DNA of 64,000 nucleotides from Roseobacter insulae (GTDB lineage Bacteria; Pseudomonadota; Alphaproteobacteria; Rhodobacterales; Rhodobacteraceae). The notes beneath the pieces are model-generated. The model was not told where the DNA came from, did not search any database, and saw only the letters and a program-made list of their open reading frames with translations. The stretch is taken from assembly GCF_019375555.1 (NCBI RefSeq), contig NZ_JAHXDN010000001.1, positions 62,001 to 126,000 of the forward strand. The letters are read 5' to 3'. Shown here piece by piece: positions 8,039 to 16,984 of the stretch. Positions within the stretch are counted from its first letter, which is position 1. Each line of letters begins with the position of its first letter. Position numbers and translations under genes: made by a program.

Positions 8039-8995
8039 ATGAATATCCGCACGACTCTTGCTGCAACCTCTGCCCTGGCCATGACGGCTGTCGGCGGATC
8101 GGTCGCGGCCGAAACGATGACCATCGGCATCACCCAGAACAACGTGGGTGTCGACAGCTATCAGACCACCTACGAGAAAGCGTTTATCGCCGCTGCGGAA
8201 GCCAACAGTAAAGTTGATGTCGTGGTTCTGGATGCCGGCGGCGATGTCGCGCGCCAGATCGCCCAGATGGAAGATCTGATCCAGCAGGAAGTTGACGCCA
8301 TCATCATCTGGCCCACCAATGGCGAAGCCGTCATTCCTGCGGTGCGCAAGGCAAGCAAGGCCAACATCCCCGTGGTTGTGACCAACTCCAACATCGCCGA
8401 GGCGGGCTTTCCTTTCGTCGCGTCCTTCTCCGGCCCTGACAACATCACGCAAGGATCGCGCTCGGCGGAAATCATGTGTGACAAGTTCAAGGAAATGGGC
8501 ATCGAGAACGAGGCCCGCGTGGTGCAGATCTCCGGCCAGCCCGGCTACACGACAGCCATCGAACGCCAGAAGGGTTTTGATGACCGCCTGCCCGAGGTCT
8601 GCCCCAACGTGACGCTTGTCGAAACCCAGCCCGGTGACTGGAACCGCGAGAAATCCCAGAAGGTGATGGAAGCGTTCCTCGTCAAATATGATGACATCGA
8701 CGGCGTCTATTCCGGCGATGACAACATGGGTGTCGGCGCGCTGAACGCGGCAAAGGCTGCGGGCCGTGACGGCATCATCTTTGTCGGCGCCACCAACTTC
8801 GCCGTCGGCTACGAAGCGATGGAGCGGGGCGAATACTGGGGCTCGATCTACCAGTCTCCGGTCGACGATGCCAAGGCCGCGCTGAAAACCGCGATCGAGA
8901 CGCTGGAAGGCAAGGAACTGCCCTTCCTGAACTACTTCGACACGCCGAAGATCACCCAGGACAACATGGGCGACTTCACCAAGCCTGTTTTCTGA
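8039..8995 (+). CDS. Ribose-type ABC transporter periplasmic substrate-binding protein
   Basis: A 318-residue periplasmic binding protein of the RbsB/Peripla_BP_4 type. Residues 1-24 form a clear Sec signal peptide with cleavage after SVAA. The mature protein begins ETMTIGITQNNVG and shows the family pattern: QMEDLIQQEVDAIIIWPTN, then VVVTNSNI and GVYSGDDNMGVG. It delivers the ligand to the two permeases encoded downstream. Start 8039 is chosen because GGGAGG lies just upstream and the signal peptide follows; the open frame extends upstream to 7769 without coding character. It is the first gene of the plus-strand operon, and the stem-loop at 9007-9036 probably favours its expression over the later genes. 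Confidence 0.93.
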   Translation: MNIRTTLAATSALAMTAVGGSVAAETMTIGITQNNVGVDSYQTTYEKAFIAAAEANSKVDVVVLDAGGDVARQIAQMEDLIQQEVDAIIIWPTNGEAVIPAVRKASKANIPVVVTNSNIAEAGFPFVASFSGPDNITQGSRSAEIMCDKFKEMGIENEARVVQISGQPGYTTAIERQKGFDDRLPEVCPNVTLVETQPGDWNREKSQKVMEAFLVKYDDIDGVYSGDDNMGVGALNAAKAAGRDGIIFVGATNFAVGYEAMERGEYWGSIYQSPVDDAKAALKTAIETLEGKELPFLNYFDTPKITQDNMGDFTKPVF

Positions 8996-9006
8996 GGCTC
9001 TCCCGT

Positions 9007-9036
9007 GATGCGTGGGGCCGTCGGGTCCCGCGCATC
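9007..9036 (+). promoter_or_regulatory. Intercistronic stem-loop after the binding-protein gene
   Basis: GATGCGTGGG (9007-9016) pairs with CCCGCGCATC (9027-9036) over ten positions with one G-U wobble, around a 10-base loop. It begins 11 bases after the binding-protein stop and is not followed by a U-tract. Such hairpins after periplasmic binding-protein genes commonly protect the upstream message and lower read-through into the next genes; that role is inferred here. Confidence 0.55.
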
Positions 9037-9071
9037 CATTTCCCAGGAATTGCCAAGCGAGGGAGGAACCC

Positions 9072-9869
9072 ATGGGTCGGGTCTCTGGACGGTCCTGCAT
9101 TGTCACGGGTGCTGCACAAGGCATCGGGCGCGCCATTGGCGAGGCGTTGCTGGATGAAGGCGCCGACGTTTGTTTTGCCGACATCAACGGCGAGAAGGTC
9201 GCCGAGGTGGCACTGGCGAACACAGATCGGGCCCGCGCGAACGGCGGCAGGCTGACGCACCGGGCGGTCGATGTCACCGATCGCGATCAGGTCTGCGCCA
9301 TGATCGGTCACGCGGTCGGGGTGTTTGGCAAGCTGGACGTGAAATTCAACAATGCCGGTGTCAACAAACCGATGAATTTCCTCGATGTCACGAACGAGAA
9401 CTGGCATTTCATCATGGGTGTGAACGGGCTGGGCTGCATGATCGGCATGCAGGAAGCCGCCCGCCAGATGATCGCGCAGGGCACCGGTGGCAAGATCATC
9501 AACACCGCCTCGATCGCCAGCCGCCAGGGGTTCGACAACGTCGCCCCCTATTGCGCCTCGAAATGGGCCGTGGTGTCATTGACCCAGTCGGGCGCGCGCG
9601 ATCTGGCCAAACACGGCATCACCGTGACCGGTTTTGCGCCGGGCGTGGTGGACACCGAGATGTGGGAGGAGGTCGACCGCGACCTGATGGAGATCGGCGC
9701 GGCCCAGCGCCCGGGGCAGGCAATGGAGGAGTTTTCCGCCGACATCCTGAAAGGCCGGGTCGCGCAACCGGATGACATAACCGGCACAACGACATTCCTC
9801 GCGTCAGCGGACAGCGACTACATGACCGGCCAGATCGTGATGATCGACGGCGGCATGACGCTGGTCTGA
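9072..9869 (+). CDS. Short-chain dehydrogenase/reductase (SDR), island copy 2
   Basis: A 265-residue classical SDR with TGAAQGIG at the cofactor site, NAGVNKP, a serine in ASIASR, the catalytic YCASK and a C-terminal DYMTGQIVMIDGG. Start 9072 follows GGGAGGAACC, a good ribosome-binding site; an in-frame codon at 9012 is rejected. It resembles acetoin/polyol dehydrogenases of the SDR family. The sequence is clearly related to the SDR at 5167-5976 in the divergent operon. It lies between the binding protein and the first permease, so it is expected to be co-expressed with the importer and to oxidise the imported compound or its first product. Confidence 0.9.
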   Translation: MGRVSGRSCIVTGAAQGIGRAIGEALLDEGADVCFADINGEKVAEVALANTDRARANGGRLTHRAVDVTDRDQVCAMIGHAVGVFGKLDVKFNNAGVNKPMNFLDVTNENWHFIMGVNGLGCMIGMQEAARQMIAQGTGGKIINTASIASRQGFDNVAPYCASKWAVVSLTQSGARDLAKHGITVTGFAPGVVDTEMWEEVDRDLMEIGAAQRPGQAMEEFSADILKGRVAQPDDITGTTTFLASADSDYMTGQIVMIDGGMTLV

Positions 9870-9936
9870 ACGCGGGAGACGGATAAGACTGCCCTGCGGG
9901 GAACAGCTTCGACACAGCGGAGCGAGGGAGTATGGG

Positions 9937-10911
9937 ATGGCACAGCTGACGAAATCTGACATCGGGGGTTTTCTGGCCCGACAGGGCATCCTTGTGGCCT
10001 TCGCCGTCTTCATCATCGGGTTCACTCTCGCGAACCCGCGGTTTCTTGACCCCGATAACATCATGGGCGTGATCCGCTCCTCCGCCATTCTGGGCGTGAT
10101 GGCGCTGGGGGTTACCTTCGTGGTGATCAGCGGCAACCTCGATCTTTCCGTCGGGTCGATGATGTCCTTTTCGACTATCGTTGTGCTGGATCTTCACGAC
10201 AAGCTCGGGCCGACACTGGCGATCCCGGCAATGTTCGCGATGACCTTATGTCTCGGTGCGCTGATCGGGTTTCTGGTGGGCTACCTCAAGCTCAACTCAC
10301 TGATCGTGACGCTGGGTATGCTGTCGGCGATCCATGGCCTGACGCTGACCTACTCCGGCGGCAAGAACATGGACATCGCCGATAAGGAGGGCACGTGGTT
10401 CAGTGTCTTCGGGCAAGGCGACGCCCTGGGCATTCCCGTGCCGATCCTGCTCTTCGTCCTGCTGGCGGCCTTTCTGGGCATCGTGCTGGCGAAAACGCCC
10501 TTTGGCCGCAAGGTCTATGCGGTGGGCGGCAACGGGGTCGCCGCGACATTCTCGGGCATCCGGCGGGCGCGGGTCGTCTTTACCTGCTATCTCGCCTCCG
10601 CCTTCTGCGTCGCAACCGCCGGCCTCCTTCAGGCCAGCCGGTCCATGGGCAGCCAGAACACGGTGGGCCAGGGGCTGGAGCTGGAGGTGCTGGCCGCCGT
10701 CATCCTGGGCGGCGCGTCCCTGCTCGGCGGCTCCGGCACGATCTTCAAGACCGTCATCGGCGTGCTGATGCTGGGGTTCATCCAGAACGGTCTGCTTCTG
10801 GTCGGGCTGCAGTTCTACGTCCAGTACGTGGTGACCTGGGTGATCATCATTCTGGCCGTCTGGCTCGATATCGCCGCCAAGCGCGGCACACTCTGGTCAC
10901 CGATCGCGTAG
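9937..10911 (+). CDS. Ribose-type ABC transporter permease 1
   Basis: A 324-residue inner-membrane permease of the RbsC/BPD_transp_2 family with about eight to ten hydrophobic segments. It contains the family motif ISGNLDLSVGSM after the second helix and, near the C-terminus, AAVILGGASLLGGSGT. The N-terminus is short and cytoplasmic. It should form the channel with the second permease encoded 13 bases downstream. Confidence 0.93.
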   Translation: MAQLTKSDIGGFLARQGILVAFAVFIIGFTLANPRFLDPDNIMGVIRSSAILGVMALGVTFVVISGNLDLSVGSMMSFSTIVVLDLHDKLGPTLAIPAMFAMTLCLGALIGFLVGYLKLNSLIVTLGMLSAIHGLTLTYSGGKNMDIADKEGTWFSVFGQGDALGIPVPILLFVLLAAFLGIVLAKTPFGRKVYAVGGNGVAATFSGIRRARVVFTCYLASAFCVATAGLLQASRSMGSQNTVGQGLELEVLAAVILGGASLLGGSGTIFKTVIGVLMLGFIQNGLLLVGLQFYVQYVVTWVIIILAVWLDIAAKRGTLWSPIA

Positions 10912-10924
10912 GGGGAACCGACAC

Positions 10925-11926
10925 ATGCAGGCTGGCACACTGAGCACTTTTCTCAAACGCGGCGCGATCTGGGGCTTCATCCTGTTCGAGCTGATCTTCT
11001 TCAGCGTCGCGGGCGCATTCCTGTCCCTCAGCGACAAGGCGTTCATGGACCTCGACAACATGCTGCGGCTGTTCAAACAGTCCGCCCCCATCGGGATCAT
11101 CGCGATGGGCATGACCATCATCATGATCAACGGCAATATCGACCTCAGCGTCGGAGCCACCTTCGCGCTCTGCGCCATTGTCCTGCTCGACAGCCTGACA
11201 TGGCCGATCTTTGCCGGGCTGGGCGACTGGGTGATCCCGGTGTCCTGGGCGCTGGCGCTGCTGACAGGCGTCTTGCTGGGGGCGATCAACGGGCTGATTG
11301 TCTGGAAGACCGGGGTGGATGCCTTCATCGTGACGCTGGGGTCCATGCTGGGCTACCGCGGGCTGGTCTTCATGTACAACGGCGAACAACCCACCAGCCA
11401 CCTGAACTGGACACTGGTGGATTTCGCCGAGACGCAGTTCCTGGGCCTGCACACCGCCACATGGTTCCTGCTGGCCGTGACCCTGGTGATCTGGTTCCTG
11501 ATGACCCGCACCATTCACGGCCGCAACGCCTATGCCATCGGCGACAACCGCGAAGCGGCCGTGAATGCCGGCATCCGGGTCGGGCCGCACATGATGATCA
11601 ACTTCATGATCATCGGCTTTCTGGCCGCCCTCTCCGCCGTGGTCTTCTATTCCGAAAGCGGCTCGGTCAACCCCAACGACGGCGAACTTTACGAGCTCTG
11701 GATCATCACCGCCGTGGTGCTCGGCGGCACCAAGCTGACCGGCGGCGCGGGTTCGGTGATCTCGACCTTCGGCGGCGTGCTGGCGATCCAGCTGCTGCGC
11801 AAGGGTCTGGGCCATATCGGCGCGGATACCTCGACCGTGAACCTCGTGATCGGGCTCATCCTGATCGCCGTGCTCTACCTTGACCGGCAACTGAACCGCA
11901 AAGGCGCAGAGGAGTTGAAGATATGA
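10925..11926 (+). CDS. Ribose-type ABC transporter permease 2
   Basis: A 333-residue permease of the same RbsC-like family as its upstream neighbour. It has INGNIDLSVGATFAL in place of the first permease's motif and AVVLGGTKLTGGAGS near the C-terminus. Two distinct permeases imply a heterodimeric channel rather than the usual RbsC homodimer. Its stop overlaps the ATPase start in an ATGA arrangement (11923-11926), indicating translational coupling. Confidence 0.93.
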   Translation: MQAGTLSTFLKRGAIWGFILFELIFFSVAGAFLSLSDKAFMDLDNMLRLFKQSAPIGIIAMGMTIIMINGNIDLSVGATFALCAIVLLDSLTWPIFAGLGDWVIPVSWALALLTGVLLGAINGLIVWKTGVDAFIVTLGSMLGYRGLVFMYNGEQPTSHLNWTLVDFAETQFLGLHTATWFLLAVTLVIWFLMTRTIHGRNAYAIGDNREAAVNAGIRVGPHMMINFMIIGFLAALSAVVFYSESGSVNPNDGELYELWIITAVVLGGTKLTGGAGSVISTFGGVLAIQLLRKGLGHIGADTSTVNLVIGLILIAVLYLDRQLNRKGAEELKI

Positions 11927-13443
11927 CCGGGCAAACCCCCGCCCTGCGTCTCGAAGGGATCGTCAAGACCTTCCCCGGCGTGCGCGCGCTCGATGGCGTG
12001 TCCTTTTCCGTCATGCCCGGCGAGGTCCACGCCCTGATGGGCGAAAACGGTGCCGGAAAATCCACCCTGATGAAGGTTCTCGGCGGTATCTACCAGCCCG
12101 ATGCGGGCCAGATCCTGATCGAGGAGGCCCCCACCGTCATGGCCTCCCCGCTGGAGGCCAAGGCCAAGGGGGTTGTCTTCATCCACCAGGAACTCAGCCT
12201 TGCAGACGAGCTGTCGGTTGCCGAGAATGTCTATCTGGGCGAGTTGCCACGCAAATCCTTCGGACGCGTCGACTGGGACAGGCTCTATGCGGATACCGAA
12301 AGAATTCTCGACCGGCTGAAGGTCGGGTTCACCCCGCAGACCCTCGTGGGCGATCTGTCGATTGCCAACAAGCAGATGGTCGAGATTGCCCGCGCCCTCA
12401 CGGTTGATGCCAAGGCGGTGATCTTCGATGAACCCACCGCCTCGCTGACCGATGCCGAAAAGGATGTGCTGTTTGAGGTCATCGCCGACCTCAAGGCGCG
12501 CAACGTGGGCATCATCTACATCTCGCACCGGATGGAAGAGATCTTCCGCATCACCGACCGGGTCAGCGTGCTGCGCGACGGCCAGCATACCGGCACCGCG
12601 ATCACCGCCGATACCAACGAGGAGGCGGTGACCCAGATGATGATCGGGCGCAAGCTCGACCTGTCGCGCAACGTCGCGCACCACGAATTGGGCGACGTGG
12701 CCCTTGAGGTGCGCAACCTCAGCTGCGGCCACCTCTACAAGGATGTCAGTTTCAAAATCCGGCGCGGCGAGGTGGTGGGTTTCTACGGGCTTGTCGGGGC
12801 GGGGCGCACCGAAATCGCGGAAACCCTGTTTGGGTTGCGCGACCCCTCTGCCGGGCAGATCCTGCTTGATGGTCAGGCGCTGCGCATAACCTCCCCTACC
12901 GACGCGATCGAACGCGGCATCTCACTGGTGCCCGAAGACCGCAAGGGCCAGGGCCTCGTGCTGGGCATGAACTGCCGGGACAATATGACCCTGCCGCAGG
13001 TCGACGATCTCAAAGCCGGGCCTTTCGTCGCCGAAGGCGCGGAGGTGGCGATCTTTGACCAGTATCGCGACCGGCTGGATATCCGCACGCCGGGCTGGAA
13101 GCAGCTTGTCGGCAACCTCTCGGGCGGCAACCAGCAGAAGATCGTGATCGGCAAGTGGCTCAGCATGCACCCCAATGTGCTGATCGTCGATGAACCGACC
13201 CGCGGCATCGACGTGGGCAGCAAATCCGAAATCCACAACCTGATCCGCGACCTCGCAGCGCAGGGCTACGCGGTAATCGTGATCTCCTCGGAAATGCCCG
13301 AGGTGCTGCATGTGGCAGACCGGATTTACGCTCTCTTCCAGGGGCGGATCACCCGCGAGTTCACCTCCGAGGACGTGACCGAGGACAGCCTCGTGCGGGC
13401 GATCTCGGGGCTTGCCGACAACGGCGGGGCGCAGGTGGCATGA
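11923..13443 (+). CDS. Ribose-type ABC transporter ATPase with two nucleotide-binding domains
   Basis: A 506-residue RbsA/MglA-type protein. The first ATPase half has a full Walker A, GENGAGKST, and Walker B IFDEPTAS. The second half has the usual degenerate A-loop region GLVGAGRTE, the PEDRKGQGL segment, the signature LSGGNQQK and Walker B IVDEPTRGID. The length is standard for the family. It overlaps both neighbours by four bases (ATGA), so permease, ATPase and the following dehydrogenase are coupled in translation. Confidence 0.95.
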   Translation: MTGQTPALRLEGIVKTFPGVRALDGVSFSVMPGEVHALMGENGAGKSTLMKVLGGIYQPDAGQILIEEAPTVMASPLEAKAKGVVFIHQELSLADELSVAENVYLGELPRKSFGRVDWDRLYADTERILDRLKVGFTPQTLVGDLSIANKQMVEIARALTVDAKAVIFDEPTASLTDAEKDVLFEVIADLKARNVGIIYISHRMEEIFRITDRVSVLRDGQHTGTAITADTNEEAVTQMMIGRKLDLSRNVAHHELGDVALEVRNLSCGHLYKDVSFKIRRGEVVGFYGLVGAGRTEIAETLFGLRDPSAGQILLDGQALRITSPTDAIERGISLVPEDRKGQGLVLGMNCRDNMTLPQVDDLKAGPFVAEGAEVAIFDQYRDRLDIRTPGWKQLVGNLSGGNQQKIVIGKWLSMHPNVLIVDEPTRGIDVGSKSEIHNLIRDLAAQGYAVIVISSEMPEVLHVADRIYALFQGRITREFTSEDVTEDSLVRAISGLADNGGAQVA

Positions 13444-14315
13444 GGCGCGCGGGCTTTGCGGGGCTGGGGCGCATGGGTCGCCGGATGGCGGCCAATTGCG
13501 CGCGAGCGGGCCACGATGTGACGGTCTGGAACCGCAGCAGCGGGCCCGCGCAGGCCTTCGTTCAGGCGGCTGGCGGGCGTATCGCGGACACGCCGGCGGT
13601 GCTGTCCGGCCAATCGGATGTCGTGATCACCATGCTCGCGGATGATGCGGCCGCCCGGTCGGTCTATTTCGGTGAGGGCGGGCTCATCGCTGCCCCCGGT
13701 GCCCGCCTTCTGGTCGAAATGGGCACGATGAGCCCGGCGCTGGTCACGCAGATTGCGCAGGCGGCAGCGGCGGCGGGCAAGCGGTTTGTCGATGCCCCCG
13801 TCTCCGGCGCCACCAATGCCGCCGAGCAGGCCACCCTGCTGATCATGGCCGGGGCGGACAGCGATCTTGCCCCGCAGCTTGCGCCGCTCTTTGACGCGAT
13901 GGGGCGCAAGACCATCTGGCTGGGTCAGGTCGGCGCCGGCGCGACGATGAAACTGGCGGTCAATATGCTGATCCACGGTATGAACCAGACGGTCTCCGAG
14001 GCGCTGTGTCTGGCCGAGAAGGCGGGCATCGCCACCGACCGCGCCTTTGACGTGATCGAAAATTCCGCCGCCGCCGCACCGATGCTGAAGTTCCGGCGTC
14101 CGATCTACCTCGATGAGGCCCGCCACGAGGTGACCTTCACCGTCGCCCTCGCCCGCAAGGATGTGGGGCTGGCGCTTGATCTGGCCCGGCGTACAGGCGT
14201 GCCGCTGCCGCAGACCGAAACCACCTACCAGGTTCTGAAGGCCGCCGAAGCGCAGGGTTTCGAAGCCCGCGACATGGCCGCCATCTTCAACTACATGCGA
14301 GGAAACACCGAATGA
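13440..14315 (+). CDS. 3-hydroxyisobutyrate dehydrogenase-family NAD(P)-dependent oxidoreductase
   Basis: A 291-residue beta-hydroxyacid dehydrogenase. It has the N-terminal GLGRMG dinucleotide-binding loop, the substrate-binding DAPVSGATNAAEQATL signature and the catalytic lysine in GAGATMKLAVNML. The family includes 3-hydroxyisobutyrate dehydrogenase and tartronate semialdehyde reductase; the residues do not decide between them. It is translationally coupled on both sides (ATGA at 13440 and 14312), so it belongs to the import operon and probably handles a hydroxyacid or semialdehyde intermediate. Confidence 0.88.
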   Translation: MRRAGFAGLGRMGRRMAANCARAGHDVTVWNRSSGPAQAFVQAAGGRIADTPAVLSGQSDVVITMLADDAAARSVYFGEGGLIAAPGARLLVEMGTMSPALVTQIAQAAAAAGKRFVDAPVSGATNAAEQATLLIMAGADSDLAPQLAPLFDAMGRKTIWLGQVGAGATMKLAVNMLIHGMNQTVSEALCLAEKAGIATDRAFDVIENSAAAAPMLKFRRPIYLDEARHEVTFTVALARKDVGLALDLARRTGVPLPQTETTYQVLKAAEAQGFEARDMAAIFNYMRGNTE

Positions 14316-15022
14316 AGGCAGCATTGTTCGTCGGCGGCTGGCAGGGTCACGCCCCCACACAATTCAGCGACTGGTACGAAGCGCTGCTGCGCGACAACGG
14401 GTTCGAGGTCGATGTCTACGACACGCTGGAACCGCTGGAGGATCCGGCCGCCCTTGCTGATCTGGACCTGATCACGCCGATCTGGTCCTCCGCCCGGTCC
14501 GGCCACAAGGACAAATACGGCAATATGACTAAGCCGCAGGAAGACGGCTTGCTGCACCTTGTCGGCAACGGCTGTGGCCTTGCGGGATGGCACGGTCACA
14601 TGGGCGATGCGTTCCGCGACCGCCCGACCTATCATTTCCTGATCGGCGGCCAGTTCGTCGCCCATCCGCCGGGCTGGCCCGACAATCTGCAGCCGCGCGA
14701 GGATTACATCGATTATGACGTGACGATCTGCAAACCGGACGACCCGATCGTTGAAGGGATCAGGAGCTTTCGGCTGACGACGGAGCAGTATTACATGCTG
14801 GTCGATCCCTCGAACGAGGTGCTGGCCACCACCACGTTTTCAGGCGACCACCTGTGGTGGATCGAGGGTACTGTGATCCCGGTCATCTGGAAACGCCGCT
14901 GGGACAGGGGCCGCGTCTTTTACTGCTCCATCGGTCACGAACTGGACGATTTGAAGGTCCCGCAGGTGACCGAAATCATCCACCGCGGCGCCGTCTGGGC
15001 GGCCGAGGGCAAGGCCCGCTAA
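14312..15022 (+). CDS. ThuA-domain protein (trehalose-utilisation-type, GATase-like fold)
   Basis: A 236-residue protein matching the ThuA family. It starts MKAALFVGGWQGHAP, followed by a predicted alpha/beta core and the GNGCGLAGWHGHMGDAF segment. ThuA proteins resemble class I glutamine amidotransferases in fold and occur in carbohydrate-use operons, including trehalose and sucrose catabolism, without a settled biochemical role. It is the last gene of the plus-strand operon, overlapping the dehydrogenase by four bases. Its presence supports a carbohydrate-like substrate for the island. Confidence 0.85.
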   Translation: MKAALFVGGWQGHAPTQFSDWYEALLRDNGFEVDVYDTLEPLEDPAALADLDLITPIWSSARSGHKDKYGNMTKPQEDGLLHLVGNGCGLAGWHGHMGDAFRDRPTYHFLIGGQFVAHPPGWPDNLQPREDYIDYDVTICKPDDPIVEGIRSFRLTTEQYYMLVDPSNEVLATTTFSGDHLWWIEGTVIPVIWKRRWDRGRVFYCSIGHELDDLKVPQVTEIIHRGAVWAAEGKAR

Positions 15023-15364
15023 AGCGGTCAGGCTGACTTTGCCGCCGCTTTCTGCACCGCCTCCGGGGCGGCCCGCCGTGGGCCGCAAAGATCGCCGCCG
15101 GCTTATGGGGCATGACCCGCGGGCTGGTGCCGGGTGCCGCGTGACACCTCCCTGCGATCCCAAGGCGGACGGTCCGGTTTCCAATGCCCCCCGCCCGCTG
15201 CCCCGGTCACGCACTCCTGCGCGTGTCTGTCAGGCGATCTTGCCCCGTTCCCCGACACGGCCACTCACTAAATTTCTAAACAGATTTTGCGCCGCTCATT
15301 CATGAAATGAAGACGGGTTTATTGCAGCTTGCGCCGGATATTTCAGTTTACGACGAGTTCAGGT
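15023..15364. other. Intergenic region after the import operon
   Basis: No supportable gene. The 5' part is very GC-rich and contains a hairpin at 15068-15086. The last 100 bases before the GGDEF-EAL gene become AT-rich (around 15265-15310) and probably contain its promoter, but I cannot place the elements. Confidence 0.5.
15068..15086 (+). terminator. Possible terminator hairpin of the import operon
   Basis: GCGGCCC (15068-15074) and GGGCCGC (15080-15086) form a perfect 7-bp stem with a five-base loop, 45 bases after the ThuA stop codon. No U-run follows, so intrinsic termination is uncertain. Confidence 0.35.
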
Positions 15365-16984
15365 ATGAGACCAGTTTCATCAGTTTCGTTCAGGCATTTT
15401 GCCAGGGTGTTTGCCATACCGATTGCTTTCTTTCTGTCTGCAATCATTACGTGGCCCATACTGGCCGAGATGGAGCTATTCGAACGGTTTTACGCCTACA
15501 GCCGCGCGCATGAAGACTGGGATCTGGACGAGCTTGTCTTGCTTATCGGCAACCTGACGATCGCCCTGATCTTTTCAATCCTGTTTCAATGGCGCAGGTT
15601 AAAAAAACTCACGGCAGAACGCGAGATGCAGCGGCAGCGCGCGGAAAAAAATGCACGCCACGACCCGCTCACCGGGCTGATGAACCGTCGCGCCTTCACA
15701 TCGGCGCTTGAGAAAATCTCAGACCCAGCCTCCAGGCCGAAGGACCGGGTCATTGCTATGGTCGATCTCGACAGGTTCAAACCCGTAAATGACCTTTATG
15801 GTCATGCGGCAGGCGATGCGACCCTTCAGACGGTTGCGCAAAGGCTCAGCGACGAGGTCGGTTCCGACGGTATCCTGGCGCGTCTCGGGGGGGATGAATT
15901 TGCAATCATCTATGAAGGCACCATCGACACCAATCAGGCAGAACGTATATCCCGGCGTATCCTGCACAGGATGGAAGAGGCCGTCGAGTTCGAGGAATGC
16001 CGGATTTTCATCAGCAGCAGCATCGGGCTAGTGAAATGGAACACCGCGACGCCCTGTGCCGAAGCGGTGCGCCGGGCAGACAAGGCACTATACACGGCAA
16101 AGAAAGAAGGCCGCGGTCAATTCGCCTGGTATGATGCGGAGCTGGACCGGCAGTCGCATGCGCGGGCGGAAATAGAATCCGACCTTCGCGAAGCCATTCT
16201 CAACTGCGACATCGAGCCATGGTTTCAACCGATCATCCAGATTGAATCGAACACGCTGACCGGTTTTGAGGTGCTGGCGCGCTGGAATCATAAATCGCAC
16301 GGTCAGATTCCGCCCAGTACCTTCATCACCATTGCGGAGGATAGCGGCCAGATCGGCAATCTTGGTCTGAGCATCTTGCGGCAGGCGTGTTTGGCAGCCA
16401 GCCACTGGGACCCGAAACTCACCATTTCGTTCAACGTCTCCCCTTACCAGTTCCACGATCCGCAACTCGTGGATCAAATCAAGGAGATCGTCAGCGAGTG
16501 CGACTTTGACGCAAGACGGCTGACCATCGAGGTTACGGAAAGCTCCGTCATCAATGATTTTGAGGTGGCGCGGGCAAAGCTGGATGCGTTGAAGAACATC
16601 GGTGTGGCGGTGGCGCTTGATGATTTCGGCACCGGCTATTCCAGCCTGGCGAGCCTGCGGCAACTGCCCTTTGACCGGATCAAGATTGACCGGAGCTTCG
16701 TCACCAACATCGCGGCGGAACCGCAAAATCAGAAAATCGTTTCAGGCATTATGGCGCTGGCGAGCGGGCTTGAGCTTGATGTCACCGCCGAAGGCATCGA
16801 ATCGTCTGATGATCTCAGTTATCTTCAATCGCTCGATTGCTCATTGGGCCAGGGGTTCCTGTTCGAAAAAGCGGTCCCTGCCAAACAAATTTCCTGGCTG
16901 CTGGAATCGAAGTGGATCGACCGGCATGTCGATCCGCTGGACCGGGGCATCGAGCCTCCCAAAGACCTTCGCGACGCGGGCTAG
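15365..16984 (+). CDS. Membrane-anchored GGDEF-EAL cyclic-di-GMP protein
   Basis: A 539-residue protein. Two transmembrane segments at about 16-33 and 58-76 frame a short periplasmic loop. They are followed by a GGDEF domain with an intact RLGGDEF motif (about 175-179) and a C-terminal EAL domain. In the EAL domain the signature is EVL rather than EAL, but DDFGTGYSSL, KIDRSF and AEGIE, which hold metal and catalytic residues, are present. The RxxD inhibitory site before GGDEF is not visible (VGSD occupies it). It may make, degrade, or do both to cyclic-di-GMP. ATG at 15365 is preferred to a TTG at 15329. There is no periplasmic sensor domain of note. Confidence 0.9.
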   Translation: MRPVSSVSFRHFARVFAIPIAFFLSAIITWPILAEMELFERFYAYSRAHEDWDLDELVLLIGNLTIALIFSILFQWRRLKKLTAEREMQRQRAEKNARHDPLTGLMNRRAFTSALEKISDPASRPKDRVIAMVDLDRFKPVNDLYGHAAGDATLQTVAQRLSDEVGSDGILARLGGDEFAIIYEGTIDTNQAERISRRILHRMEEAVEFEECRIFISSSIGLVKWNTATPCAEAVRRADKALYTAKKEGRGQFAWYDAELDRQSHARAEIESDLREAILNCDIEPWFQPIIQIESNTLTGFEVLARWNHKSHGQIPPSTFITIAEDSGQIGNLGLSILRQACLAASHWDPKLTISFNVSPYQFHDPQLVDQIKEIVSECDFDARRLTIEVTESSVINDFEVARAKLDALKNIGVAVALDDFGTGYSSLASLRQLPFDRIKIDRSFVTNIAAEPQNQKIVSGIMALASGLELDVTAEGIESSDDLSYLQSLDCSLGQGFLFEKAVPAKQISWLLESKWIDRHVDPLDRGIEPPKDLRDAG

